A stretch of 64,000 nt of DNA from Streptosporangium sandarakinum (GTDB taxonomy: Bacteria; Actinomycetota; Actinomycetes; Streptosporangiales; Streptosporangiaceae), in NCBI RefSeq assembly GCF_013409935.1, contig NZ_JACCCO010000003.1:1-64000 (forward strand), in the 5' to 3' direction. Shown here piece by piece: positions 53,614 to 62,690 of this stretch. The notes below the pieces were generated by a model. The model did no database searches. It saw only the letters and a program-made list of their open reading frames with translations, and had not been told where the DNA came from. The position numbers and the translations under genes were made by a program. How positions within the stretch are numbered: position 1 is the stretch's first letter; every line of letters starts with the position of its first letter.

Positions 53614-55365
53614 CTGCGCACCCCCGCCCAACTGGCACTCAATCAGATCACCAAGCGCTACGGCACCCGCGTCGTTCTGGACCGGGTGTCGCTCACCGTC
53701 AAGCCCGGCGAGCGGCTCGGAGTGATCGGCGACAACGGATCGGGCAAGTCCACACTGCTCAAGCTCATGGCGGATGCCGAACGTCCGGACAACGGCGAGC
53801 TCGTGGTCGTCGCACCCGGCGGCGTCGGATACCTGCCGCAGTCGCTCGCGCTACCGTCGCACGCCACCGTCGCCGATGCCGTTGACCTGGCACTTGCCGA
53901 GCTGCGTGGGCTCGAAGCCCGGATGCGGGCGGCCGAACGCTCGCTCGGCGCGGCGGGCAAGGAGGAGCCCGCGGCGATGCGTGCCTACGCGGAACTTGTG
54001 GCCGAGTTCGAGGCGCGGGGCGGTTACGAGGCCGACGTCCGCGTAGAGGTCGCACTGCACGGGCTCGGGCTGCCCGGGCTCGACCGGAGCCGCCCACTGG
54101 GCACGCTCTCCGGCGGCGAACGCTCCAGGCTCGCCCTGGCCGCCACGCTGGCGTCCGCTCCCGAACTGCTGCTGCTCGACGAGCCGACCAATGACCTGGA
54201 CGATCAGGCCACGGCCTGGCTCGAACAGCGCCTGCTCGCCCACCGGGGCACGGTCGTGGCGATCACGCACGACCGGATGTTCCTGGATCGGGTGACCACC
54301 GCCATCCTCGAGGTGGCCGACGGGCAGGTGCGCCGCTACGGCGACGGGTATGCCGGATACCTCGCCGCCAAGACCGCCGAACGCGCCGCTCAGGCACGGG
54401 CTCACGAGGAATGGAAGACGGAGCTGGACCGGCATGCCACGCTGGTGGCGGCCAATGCGGGCCGGCTGGCCGCGATCCCGCGTAAGGCGGCCAAGGCGGG
54501 GATGGGCACCGGTACCTGGCGGGCGCGTTCACGCACCCACGGGGCCGCCGGCCGCATCCGGCAGTCCCAGCAGCGGTTGCGGTGGCTCACCGAGCACCCG
54601 GCGGTGCCGCCGCTCGAGCCGCTGCGCTTCACCACCATCCCCGCCACTGCGGGCGCCGCCGGGGACGAAGTGGCCACGCTCGACGGCGTGGTGGTGGCGG
54701 GACGGCTCTGCTTGGAATCCCTCACCATCCACGCCGGTGAGCGGCTGCTCGTCACCGGCCCGAACGGAGCGGGCAAGACCACTCTGATGCGGGTGCTCGC
54801 CGGAGAGCTGCGACCGGATGCGGGCGAGGTACGACGGGCCGGCCGGGTCGGGTTCTTCCGGCAGGACGGGCCGACCGGCGTGGCGAACCGGACCGTGCTG
54901 CAGGCCTACGCGCACGGGCGTCCCGGAAGCCCGGATGAGCACGCGGATGCGTTGCTCGCCTTGGGCCTGTTCCGGCCGTCCGACCTGGGGCTGCGCCTCG
55001 GGGAGCTGTCTCACGGGCAGCGGCGCCGGGTCGAGCTGGCACGGCTGGTGAGCGAGCCCGTGGACCTGATCCTGCTCGATGAGCCGACCAACCACCTGTC
55101 ACCGATGCTCGTGGAGCAACTGGAGGAGGCTCTGGCGTCCTACCAGGGCGCGCTGGTCGTGGTCACGCACGATCGGCGTCTGCGGGCCACGTTCACCGGC
55201 ACCCGCCTCGAACTGGCCGAGGGACGTCGGCGCTCACCGGCCCCGGGCACTCGGCGGGAATTCCCGGACGTATCGCGAGCCTGCCACGCGAGTCGGACAG
55301 GGGGAGGCGCCGTGGCGGAACACAAGGTCACGTCAGGGAGCGGGGGCAGGCTGAGCTCGACGTGA
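53614..55365 (+). CDS. ABC-F family ATPase, ribosomal-protection (antibiotic resistance) type
   Basis: 583 residues if it starts at CTG 53614, which follows a perfect AGGAGG by 9 nt and places Walker A (GDNGSGKST) at ~39-47 as usual. An in-frame ATG at 53407 with GGGGAG upstream would add 69 residues of low codon bias and is less likely. Two ABC domains lack TM segments: signatures LSGGERSRL and LSHGQRRRV, Walker B LLLDEPTNDLD and ILLDEPTNHLS, second P-loop GPNGAGKTT. The interdomain linker (~240-310) is Arg/Ala-rich. Resembles actinomycete resistance ABC-F proteins that displace drugs from the ribosome. The drug class cannot be read. Confidence 0.82.
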   Translation: MRTPAQLALNQITKRYGTRVVLDRVSLTVKPGERLGVIGDNGSGKSTLLKLMADAERPDNGELVVVAPGGVGYLPQSLALPSHATVADAVDLALAELRGLEARMRAAERSLGAAGKEEPAAMRAYAELVAEFEARGGYEADVRVEVALHGLGLPGLDRSRPLGTLSGGERSRLALAATLASAPELLLLDEPTNDLDDQATAWLEQRLLAHRGTVVAITHDRMFLDRVTTAILEVADGQVRRYGDGYAGYLAAKTAERAAQARAHEEWKTELDRHATLVAANAGRLAAIPRKAAKAGMGTGTWRARSRTHGAAGRIRQSQQRLRWLTEHPAVPPLEPLRFTTIPATAGAAGDEVATLDGVVVAGRLCLESLTIHAGERLLVTGPNGAGKTTLMRVLAGELRPDAGEVRRAGRVGFFRQDGPTGVANRTVLQAYAHGRPGSPDEHADALLALGLFRPSDLGLRLGELSHGQRRRVELARLVSEPVDLILLDEPTNHLSPMLVEQLEEALASYQGALVVVTHDRRLRATFTGTRLELAEGRRRSPAPGTRREFPDVSRACHASRTGGGAVAEHKVTSGSGGRLSST

Positions 55366-55369
55366 CCGA

Positions 55370-55826
55370 CTACGGCGCCCGGCCCTGCGCTCTCCCCCGC
55401 CAGTGTGGCCGCAAGGCTACGGCGACCCGCCCCCGGCCGGGAGCAAGGGTCGCTTCAGCGGCGGCGGGAACCATGGGCCGACGGAAAGGAAGAAGCTACG
55501 GCGAGCAGGCCGTACGGCCGGGCAAGTCTTGGCGCGGAGGTGGGTGGGTGTTCCGGCCGGCTTCAAAACGCCAGAAACCACCGCGCCCGAGGCCAGGCCG
55601 AAGGCCGGAAACCACCAGACAGCAACCACAACGCCGGCCGGAACACCCACCCACCGCAGCGCGCACCACCCACCAACCCGGCAACCACCGACCCGCCCAA
55701 ACACAGGAAGACACCCCCCCAACAGGGAAAAGTCCCAGCCTGAGCGGCCCGAAACACCCACCAACCCGGCAACCACCGACCCGCTCAAACACAGGGAAAC
55801 GCCCTCAAGTGGGAAAACCCCCAGCC
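55370..55826 (+). repeat. Right copy of the long inverted repeat, with an internal tandem duplication
   Basis: Inverse complement of 51729-52097, starting 5 bp after the ABC-F stop. Collinear with the left copy up to CAAACACAGG near 55706, then an extra ~88-bp unit is present (units 55668-55755 and 55756-55841), so the right copy is longer. The second unit, not the first, matches the outer end of the left copy, which implies the duplication arose after, or was lost from, one copy. Confidence 0.88.
55539..55655. repeat. 117-bp element with 23-bp perfect inverted ends, right copy
   Basis: Arms 55539-55561 and 55633-55655, identical to those of the left copy, again perfect. The interior differs from the left copy at one position by eye (CCAG versus CTAG). 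Confidence 0.75.
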
Positions 55827-56083
55827 TGAGCGGCCCGAAACACCCACCGCAGCACGTACCAGCGACCCCCCAAGCCATCGACCCGGCGTGCATATGCCCT
55901 ACGTCGGCGGGCGGAAGGCTGTCATGAGGGCGGCTTCTGTAAAGCCGTACGAACCCCGCGGGCCACCGTCCGTCACGCCGGGGCGGGACCCGTTGCCTCG
56001 GGGTTTCGGCCGTCCCGGTCTGGCCGACCGGAAGATCGTGTGGCAGGATCGAAAAACCGAACTCTGTTCTAGTGGAGGCTGGT

Positions 56084-56280
56084 GTGGCGGTTTCACCGGA
56101 AGATGCCGGTCCGTTGGACATCGCTTTCCCCGGGTCGTCGGCGGCGAGGGATGTTCGCGTCGCCGCGCGCCCGGCCGCCGCCGGTCCGCTTCGCTGAAAC
56201 GGCGGGCCGTCCCGCGCCCCCCGAACCGCCTCCGCGCCGGCCTCGTCAACGGCGTCGAGCGCTTCACCTGCGACTTCTGA
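56084..56280 (+). pseudogene. Cytochrome P450 gene remnant (start and last codons only)
   Basis: A GTG with TGGAGG upstream begins a frame that stops after ~36 codons. In another frame, ending at TGA 56278-56280, the peptide NRLRAGLVNGVERFTCDF lines up with the C-terminus of the intact P450 next door (ERLYSSFINGIKHMTCEF). The central ~1.1 kb of a P450 gene, including the heme Cys, is missing. I cannot confirm that the GTG start belongs to the same lost gene. Confidence 0.65.
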
Positions 56281-56290
56281 CGACACTCCA

Positions 56291-56319
56291 TTGACCCGAT
56301 CAAGACCTGCGAAAATGAT
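56291..56319 (+). promoter_or_regulatory. P450 promoter, probably leaderless
   Basis: TTGACC (56291-56296), 17-bp spacer, AATGAT (56314-56319), then the ATG of the P450 at 56327, about 7 bp after the -10. No ribosome site is visible, which fits a leaderless transcript. ATG codons at 56315 and 56318 within the -10 zone are in frame but less likely to be starts. Confidence 0.5.
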
Positions 56320-56326
56320 GGGCACT

Positions 56327-57601
56327 ATGAGCGTGACGCCAGCCGAGCGGAAGCCGATCGTCTCCGCGAGCGACTTCGATCTTTCCGACTACGATTTCTG
56401 GGCCAGGCCCATGGCGGAGCGGGAGCACGCCTTCCGGTTGCTGCGCGAGCTTCCTCATCCGGCGTTCTACCAGGAGCCGGAGGTCTCCTTCGCGCCGCGC
56501 GGTCTCGGCTACTACGCGCTGGTCAAGCACGCCGACATCCTGGAGGCCAGCCGTACGCCCGAGGTCTTCTGCTCGGGGGACGGCGGGGCCACCAACATCC
56601 CGGACATGCCGCCGGAGTTCACCGAGTACTTCGGGTCCATGATCAACATGGACGACCCGCGGCACGCCCGGCTCCGCCGGATCGTCTCCCGGGCGTTCAC
56701 CCCCAAGATGATCAAACAGTTCGAGGTCGACGTCGAGGCGGCCGCCGAGCGGATCGTGGACGACCTGATCGCCACCGGTCCGGGCTGCGACTTCGTCACC
56801 GAGGTCGCGGCCAAGCTCCCACTGAAGATCATCTGCGACATGATGGGCATCCCGGAGGACCGGTACGGCTTCGTCTTCGACCGCTCGAACGTGATCCTCG
56901 GAGGCTTCGACCCCGAGTACGGCGGCGGCGACGCGACCTCGGTCGCCGAGAAGCTGCTCACCGCCGGGATGGAGCTGCAGCAGCTCGTCCAGGACCTCGC
57001 CGCCTCGCGGGTCGAACAGCCCACCGGAGACCTCACCTCGTCGCTGGTCAACGCCAACATCGACGGCGAGAAGCTCACCGCGCAGGAGCTCGGTTCGTTC
57101 TTCATCCTGCTGGTCGTGGCCGGCAACGAGACCACCCGCAACGCCATCTCGCACGGCCTGCGCCTGCTCACCCGCAACCCCGACCAGCGCGCCCTGCTCC
57201 TCGCGGACCTCGACGGCCGCCTGCCCGGCGCGGTGGAGGAGATCGTCCGCCTGGCCTCGCCGGTGAACTTCATGCGCCGGAAGGTGACGCGGGACCACGA
57301 GATGAACGGCCACCTCTACCGCGAGGGGGAGAAGGTGGTCCTTTACTACTGGGCGGCCAACCGCGACGAGAGCGTCTTCGCCGACCCGCTCCGCTTCGAC
57401 ATCACCCGCAGTCCCAACCCGCACGTGGGCTTCGGCGGGCCGGGCCCGCACTTCTGCCTCGGCGCCCACCTGGCCCGCCGCGAGATCACCGTGATGTTCC
57501 GCGAGCTGCTGCGCCGGGTGCCGAACATCGAGGGCGGCAGGCCCGAGCGCCTCTACTCCAGCTTCATCAACGGCATCAAGCACATGACCTGCGAGTTCTG
57601 A
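56327..57601 (+). CDS. Cytochrome P450
   Basis: 424 residues. I-helix AGNETTRN (265-272), ExxR in EEIVR (305-308), heme loop FGGPGPHFCLGAHLAR with Cys377. The overall pattern (MINMDDPRHARLRRIVSRAFTPKMI, DMMGIPEDRYGFVFDRSN) is like the CYP124/125/142 sterol and branched-lipid hydroxylases and related actinobacterial P450s. The substrate is unknown; no ferredoxin gene is adjacent. It lies 47 bp after the remnant of a related P450, suggesting a former tandem pair. Confidence 0.9.
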   Translation: MSVTPAERKPIVSASDFDLSDYDFWARPMAEREHAFRLLRELPHPAFYQEPEVSFAPRGLGYYALVKHADILEASRTPEVFCSGDGGATNIPDMPPEFTEYFGSMINMDDPRHARLRRIVSRAFTPKMIKQFEVDVEAAAERIVDDLIATGPGCDFVTEVAAKLPLKIICDMMGIPEDRYGFVFDRSNVILGGFDPEYGGGDATSVAEKLLTAGMELQQLVQDLAASRVEQPTGDLTSSLVNANIDGEKLTAQELGSFFILLVVAGNETTRNAISHGLRLLTRNPDQRALLLADLDGRLPGAVEEIVRLASPVNFMRRKVTRDHEMNGHLYREGEKVVLYYWAANRDESVFADPLRFDITRSPNPHVGFGGPGPHFCLGAHLARREITVMFRELLRRVPNIEGGRPERLYSSFINGIKHMTCEF

Positions 57602-57602
57602 C

Positions 57603-57634
57603 CCTGAAGACCCCGGGGGTCCGGGGTCTTCAGG
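57603..57634. terminator. Bidirectional hairpin between P450 and the convergent membrane-protein gene
   Basis: Perfect 14-bp arms (57603-57616 and 57621-57634) with a 4-nt loop fill the whole gap between the convergent stops. No U-tract on either strand. Confidence 0.65.
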
Positions 57635-59452
57635 TCACGAGGCCGCGGGCTTGATCGACTTGAACACGGTGTTGATGTCGGGCAGCAGTTCCTTCTTGCT
57701 GTCCGGCACCGACATGTAGACGACCGAGGGCAGCTGGGCCCCGGTGTTCACGACCGCCACCACCACGGTGGTCTTCGTCTCCCCGGCGGTGATCTCGTAG
57801 GCGGCGAGCTGCGCCGGGTGCCCGCCGACCTTCAGCGTCTGCTGGGCGGTCTTGCGGGCGGTGTTGCCCTGGGGGAAGAACTTGCCGCGGGCTGCAGAGG
57901 CCACCGCGTTGATCACCGGGGCGAGCCTGCCCTCGACGTACTTGCTCTTCATCCGGGCCGAGAGCGGCCCGGACATCACCTGGGCGAACTGCGGCTTGCC
58001 CGCCGCGTCGGAGCCGGCGGGGACGTACTGGCGGGTGTCGAAGCCGTAGGAGGTCTGTACGGCCGGCCGCTGGTCCAGCCGCCAGGGGCCGCCGAGCCTG
58101 GGCACGCTGATCGCGGCGCCCTGGTCGACCAGGGCGCCGGAGACCGGGGACGCCTTGCCGGGGAAGCGCGGCAGGCGAGGCACCGAACCGCTCTTGGCGG
58201 GGTCCTTCGCGGCGGACGAGGGCTTGGTCTGCGGGGCGGCGGTCTCGTCCTCCTTGCCGGAGGCGAGCGGCCCGGCCAGGAACGCCCAGAGCACGACGCC
58301 GACCAGCGCGATCACGGCGGAGCCGGCGAGCGCGTAGATCCAGATCGGCCTGCCGCGGTCCTCAAGGTCGTCATCGTCGCCCATGGCCTGGTAGTTGTCA
58401 CCGAAGACGGTGTCCCACAGCTCCTGCTGGCGCTCCGGCGGCGGGGTCTTCGGGCCGCTGATCTGGCCCGCCGTGACGAACGGCCGGTTGGGGTCGGAGG
58501 GGTCGCGGCTGAGGTGGCCGCCCGGCTGGCCTGGGCCCTGCCGGGGGTCGTGCTGAGGTCCGCCGTTGCCGCCGCCGGGGAAGGGGTGGCCGGGCCCGCC
58601 CTGACCGGGCATTCCCTGACCCGGCATGCCCTGCGGGGGCATTCCCTGGCCGGGGCCGTTCTGGCCGGGCGCGGGGTACGCCGGGGCCTCCGGCGGGGCG
58701 CCCGCCGCCTGGGGTCCGTTTCCCGCCGGGCCGCCGTCCGGGGACGGGCGGAAGGGGTCGCGGGTGCCGAACGGGTCGGGGTTGGACCGCGGGTCGCGGT
58801 TGAAAGGATCGTTGAAAGGATCAGGGTTGGACCGCGGGTCGCGGTTGAACGGGTCGGCGTCGGTGAGAGGGTCCCGCCGGCCGAAGGGGTCGGGGTTCGC
58901 ACCCGGAGGGTTGGTCGGGGAGGGGGAGTAGGCGGGCATCGCCGCGGTCGCGCCCGGCTCGGTGTGCCAGCCGGTGCCGGAGGGCTGGGATGCGGCGTCC
59001 CAGCCGCCGCTCTCGCCGGAGCCGTCCCGGGACGGGGGGCCGGTCCGCCACGGCTCGCCGCCCGAGGGGGAGCCGGGAGCCTGCGGGTCGGCCGGGGGTT
59101 GTGCGCCGAATGCCTGCTGCCAGGAGCCGCTGCCGGGCACGCCGGTCCGCCAGGAGTCGCCGCCGGGCTGCGAGCCGCCGTCCTGGCCGCCGGGCTGCCG
59201 CGCGTCCGGGGCCTGCCGGCCGGAGGACTGCGGGCCGGGGGGCTGCTGGCGGAAGACGTCGTCGCCCTGCGCCATCGCGGCCTGCCAGCCGTTGCCGGGC
59301 GAGGTCTGCCCGGAGCCGCCGGCCTGGGAGACGTCCTGCGGGCGGGGCAGCCGCGGTCCGGTGCCGAGGGGGTCGTCCGCCCAGCTGGGAGGGTCGGCCG
59401 GCTGCGGCCATGCCGGGGGCAGGCTCGACTGGCTGGACTGCTCCGAAGCCAT
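57635..59452 (-). CDS. Membrane protein with Pro/Gly/Gln-rich cytoplasmic region and extracytoplasmic domain
   Basis: 605 residues from the ATG (MASEQSSQSSL) after GGAGG. Residues ~1-365 are low complexity: Trp/Gln/Gly/Pro-rich, with repeated DPFNRDPRSNPDPF and GMPGQG motifs. One TM helix ~368-393 (IYALAGSAVIALVGVVLWAFLAG). The ~210-residue external domain ends VVYMSVPDSKKELLPDINTVFKSI, resembling the end of the protein at 15582-16571. Possibly a paralogous sensor or cell-envelope protein; function unknown. Open frames continue upstream, but the ribosome site and composition favour this start. Confidence 0.7.
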   Translation of the reverse strand: MASEQSSQSSLPPAWPQPADPPSWADDPLGTGPRLPRPQDVSQAGGSGQTSPGNGWQAAMAQGDDVFRQQPPGPQSSGRQAPDARQPGGQDGGSQPGGDSWRTGVPGSGSWQQAFGAQPPADPQAPGSPSGGEPWRTGPPSRDGSGESGGWDAASQPSGTGWHTEPGATAAMPAYSPSPTNPPGANPDPFGRRDPLTDADPFNRDPRSNPDPFNDPFNRDPRSNPDPFGTRDPFRPSPDGGPAGNGPQAAGAPPEAPAYPAPGQNGPGQGMPPQGMPGQGMPGQGGPGHPFPGGGNGGPQHDPRQGPGQPGGHLSRDPSDPNRPFVTAGQISGPKTPPPERQQELWDTVFGDNYQAMGDDDDLEDRGRPIWIYALAGSAVIALVGVVLWAFLAGPLASGKEDETAAPQTKPSSAAKDPAKSGSVPRLPRFPGKASPVSGALVDQGAAISVPRLGGPWRLDQRPAVQTSYGFDTRQYVPAGSDAAGKPQFAQVMSGPLSARMKSKYVEGRLAPVINAVASAARGKFFPQGNTARKTAQQTLKVGGHPAQLAAYEITAGETKTTVVVAVVNTGAQLPSVVYMSVPDSKKELLPDINTVFKSIKPAAS

Positions 59453-59834
59453 TGCTTCCGTACCTCCTGCGCGGGCGCCCGAATTGTGGGTATTGGGCAT
59501 GGTCTCATGCGGGGCGGGATGGTTCCCAGGGAAACGGGAGAATCCTCCCCGGAACTGAAGGCCGGTGGGATCGGTCGGCGGGTCCTGCAACGGCAGGCCG
59601 GCCTCGGAGGGGTCCGGGCCCTGCCCCGGCTCGACTGAGTGTGCCACGGTGAGAAGAGTAAACGGGCGAGGCAGGTGAGGCCGTAACGGACGCATCGCCA
59701 TCGGATCTCGGCCCGCCCGTATCCGGCGGTCCGGTCCATTGTGCCGGACCACGATCCCGGATGCCGGCGTTTCGCCGTGGACGAAGGTTCTCCGGGCCAT
59801 GAACACGGCTTGCGAACTGCGATAGTCTTGACGT

Positions 59835-59888
59835 ATGCGTGCCGCGGCCCTGCTGCTTACCGGGCCGCACCGGCCTTCCCGGGGCTAG
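59835..59888 (+). CDS. leuS leader peptide with three consecutive Leu codons
   Basis: 17 residues, MRAAALLLTGPHRPSRG. The Leu codons CTG CTG CTT occupy 59850-59858. A -10-like TAGTCT (59823-59828) sits 7 bp before the ATG, so the transcript would be leaderless. Stems that can form: 59844-59850 with 59862-59868 (enclosing the Leu codons) or, alternatively, 59864-59874 with 59896-59906. An intrinsic terminator follows and then leuS. Confidence 0.6.
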   Translation: MRAAALLLTGPHRPSRG

Positions 59889-59908
59889 ACGCCCTGCCGG
59901 TGCGGCTG

Positions 59909-59936
59909 CCCTTCGCGTGAGCGCGAAGGGTTTTTC
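59909..59936 (+). terminator. Intrinsic terminator upstream of leuS (attenuator)
   Basis: 9-bp stem CCCTTCGCG (59909-59917) and CGCGAAGGG (59922-59930), 4-nt loop, followed by TTTTTC. It is a rare canonical terminator for this genome and lies between a leucine-rich leader peptide and leuS. Confidence 0.8.
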
Positions 59937-59992
59937 TATTGGGCCGGATGGGTCAGATCACCTACGCATACGTATACCGAGGGAAGATTGAC

Positions 59993-62479
59993 GTGAGCGA
60001 GCGAGCCGACATCCAGAGCGACGAGCAGCACTACGACCCGCAGGCACTGCAGGCCAAGTGGCAGCGGCGGTGGGAGGAACTGCAGCCCTTCCGCGCCGAC
60101 GACGACCCGGCCGACACCCGCGAGCGGCGTTACGTGCTCGACATGTTCCCCTACCCCTCGGGCGACCTGCACATGGGCCACGCCGAGGCGTTCGCCATCG
60201 GTGACGTGGTGGCGCGCTACTGGCTGCAGCGCGGCCACAACGTGATGCACCCCATCGGCTGGGACTCCTTCGGCCTGCCCGCCGAGAACGCCGCGATCAA
60301 GCGGAACGCCCACCCGGCCGAGTGGACCTACGCCAACATCGACACCCAGGCGAACTCCTTCAAGCGCTACGGGATCTCCTTCGACTGGTCTCGCCGCCTG
60401 CACACCAGCGACCCCGAGTACTACCGCTGGACCCAGTGGCTGTTCACCCGCTTCTTCGAGCGCGGCCTGGCCTACCGCAAGGGCGGCCTGGTCAACTGGT
60501 GCCCCGCCGACCAGACCGTGCTGGCCAACGAGCAGGTCAAGGACGGCCGGTGCGAGCGGTGCGGCGCCGAGGTGGTCCGCCGTGAGCTGACCCAGTGGTA
60601 CTTCAAGATCACCGACTACGCCGACCGGCTGCTGGACGACATGACCCAGCTGGAGGGCGAGTGGCCCGAGCGCGTGCTGACCATGCAGCGCAACTGGATC
60701 GGCCGGTCCGAGGGCGCCGACGTCGACTTCGCGATCGAGGGCCGCGACGAGCCGGTCACCGTCTACACCACCCGCCCCGACACCCTGTACGGCGCGACCT
60801 TCTTCGTGGTCGCCCCGGACGCCCCGCTGGCCGAGGAGATCGTCTCCGAGGAGCAGCGGGAGGCGTTCGAGGCGTACCGCGCCGAGGTGGCCAAGCTGTC
60901 GGACATCGACCGGCTGTCCACCGAGAAGGAGAAGACCGGCGTCTTCCTGGGCCGCCACGCGATCAACCCGGTCACCGGCGAGCGCATGCCGGTCTGGGCG
61001 GCCGACTACGTGCTGTCCGACTACGGCCACGGCGCCATCATGGCCGTTCCCGCGCACGACCAGCGTGACCTGGACTTCGCCCGGGCCTTCGACCTGCCGG
61101 TCCAGGTCGTCGTGCACACCGGCCTGGCCGACCCGGGTGAGACCGGCGTCGCCACCGCGGGGGAGGGCACCCTGGTCAACTCCGGCCCGCTGGACGGGCT
61201 GAGCAAGGCCGAGGCGATCAAGAAGATCATCGAGGTGCTGGCCGGGCGCGGCACCGGCCGGGCCGCGGTCAACTTCCGGCTGCGCGACTGGCTGCTGTCA
61301 CGCCAGCGCTTCTGGGGCTGCCCGATCCCGATCATCCACTGCCCGGACTGCGGCGAGGTGCCGGTCCCGGACGACCAGCTGCCGGTCACCCTGCCCGACA
61401 TGCGCGGCGAGGCCCTGGCGCCCAAGGGCGTCTCCCCGCTGGCCTCGGCCGACGACTGGGTCACGGTCGCCTGTCCCAAGTGCGGCGGCTCCGCGCGGCG
61501 GGACACCGACACGATGGACACCTTCGTCGACTCCTCCTGGTATTTCCTGCGCTACGTGGACCCCTCCTACGAGGAGGGCCCGTTCGACGTGGAGAAGCTG
61601 CGTCTGTGGGGGCCGGTCGACCAGTACGTCGGCGGCGTCGAGCACGCGGTGCTGCACCTGCTGTACGCGCGGTTCTTCACCAAGGTCCTGCACGACATGG
61701 GCATGGTCGACTTCACCGAGCCCTTCCGGCGGCTGCTGAACCAGGGTCAGGTCATCAACCAGGGCAAGGCGATGTCGAAGTCGCTGGGCAACGGCGTCGA
61801 CCTGGGCCAGCAGATCGACGCCTACGGCGTGGACGCCGTCCGGCTGACCGTGGTGTTCGCCGGTCCGCCGGAGGACGACATCGACTGGGCCGACGTCTCC
61901 CCGGCCGCGTCGCAGAAGTTCCTGGCCCGGGCGTTCCGCGTCATGGCCGAGGCCGGCGCGGCCTCTGCCCCCGGCGCCGACGTCTCCACCGGTGACCTGG
62001 AGCTGCGCCGGTTCACCCACCGGACCGTCGACGAGGTGACCAAGCTGGCCGAGTCCCACCGCTTCAACGTCGCGGTGGCCCGCCTGATGGAGCTGACGAG
62101 CGCGGCCCGCCGCGCCATCGACGCCGGTCCCGGCGCCGCCGACCCGGCGGTCCGCGAGGCGGCCGAGGCGCTGGCGGTCATGCTGTCGCTGGTCGCGCCG
62201 TACACCGCCGAGGAGGGTTGGGAGCGGCTGGGCCGCTCCGCGTCGGTGGCCAGGGCGGGCTGGCCGGTGGTCGACCCGGCACTGCTGGTCCAGGAGTCGG
62301 TCACCTGCGTGGTGCAGGTCGCGGGCAAGGTCCGCGACCGGCTGGAGGTCTCCCCGGAGATCTCCGAGGCCGAGCTGGAGGCGCTGGCGCTGGCCTCGGA
62401 CAAGGTCCGAGCCTTCCTGGACGGCGACCCGCGCAAGGTCATCGTCCGCGCGCCGAAGCTGGTCAACATCGTCCCCTGA
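59993..62479 (+). CDS. leuS: Leucyl-tRNA synthetase
   Basis: 828 residues from a GTG with GAGGGAAG upstream; the frame is open a little further up but the ribosome site decides. Class Ia signature HMGH (60-63), the editing (CP1) domain including [18 protein letters not shown], a zinc-type [10 protein letters not shown] region, KAMSKS (592-597) as the KMSKS loop, and the C-terminal anticodon-binding and tail domains. It charges tRNA-Leu. Expression is probably leucine-dependent, by the leader peptide and terminator upstream. Confidence 0.97.
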   Translation: MSERADIQSDEQHYDPQALQAKWQRRWEELQPFRADDDPADTRERRYVLDMFPYPSGDLHMGHAEAFAIGDVVARYWLQRGHNVMHPIGWDSFGLPAENAAIKRNAHPAEWTYANIDTQANSFKRYGISFDWSRRLHTSDPEYYRWTQWLFTRFFERGLAYRKGGLVNWCPADQTVLANEQVKDGRCERCGAEVVRRELTQWYFKITDYADRLLDDMTQLEGEWPERVLTMQRNWIGRSEGADVDFAIEGRDEPVTVYTTRPDTLYGATFFVVAPDAPLAEEIVSEEQREAFEAYRAEVAKLSDIDRLSTEKEKTGVFLGRHAINPVTGERMPVWAADYVLSDYGHGAIMAVPAHDQRDLDFARAFDLPVQVVVHTGLADPGETGVATAGEGTLVNSGPLDGLSKAEAIKKIIEVLAGRGTGRAAVNFRLRDWLLSRQRFWGCPIPIIHCPDCGEVPVPDDQLPVTLPDMRGEALAPKGVSPLASADDWVTVACPKCGGSARRDTDTMDTFVDSSWYFLRYVDPSYEEGPFDVEKLRLWGPVDQYVGGVEHAVLHLLYARFFTKVLHDMGMVDFTEPFRRLLNQGQVINQGKAMSKSLGNGVDLGQQIDAYGVDAVRLTVVFAGPPEDDIDWADVSPAASQKFLARAFRVMAEAGAASAPGADVSTGDLELRRFTHRTVDEVTKLAESHRFNVAVARLMELTSAARRAIDAGPGAADPAVREAAEALAVMLSLVAPYTAEEGWERLGRSASVARAGWPVVDPALLVQESVTCVVQVAGKVRDRLEVSPEISEAELEALALASDKVRAFLDGDPRKVIVRAPKLVNIVP

Positions 62480-62640
62480 GGCTCCGGGGCGTCCGTACGG
62501 CGGATGCCTCCATTCCGGGGACCGGCGGCCTGCGGGCCGGACGGTCCCCGGCCGGCCCGGGCTCGCATCGAGCACGAAGGCGACCGGCGTGTGAAGCGGT
62601 CCCCGGGCGGCCGGACGCGTGTGAAGACGACCGGCACGTG

Positions 62641-62677
62641 AAAAGGAGCGGGCCCCGGTGGAGACCGGGGCCCGCTC
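62641..62677 (-). terminator. lexA terminator
   Basis: On the minus strand, a 14-bp stem (62677-62664 with 62659-62646), 4-nt loop and a CTTTT run (62645-62641). This is a proper intrinsic terminator just after the lexA stop. In the plus direction the stem may also end leuS mRNA. Confidence 0.8.
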
Positions 62678-62690
62678 TTCCGGGGAAGGG

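Noticed and set aside
51729..55826. Classical insertion sequence or composite transposon
   Set aside because: No transposase gene or target-site duplication is visible, so I call it an inverted-repeat island rather than an IS.
56055..56076. KstR-like sterol regulator site (GAAC-TCT-GTTC) before the P450 remnant
   Set aside because: The half sites are three bases apart, while the KstR consensus needs two; not convincing.
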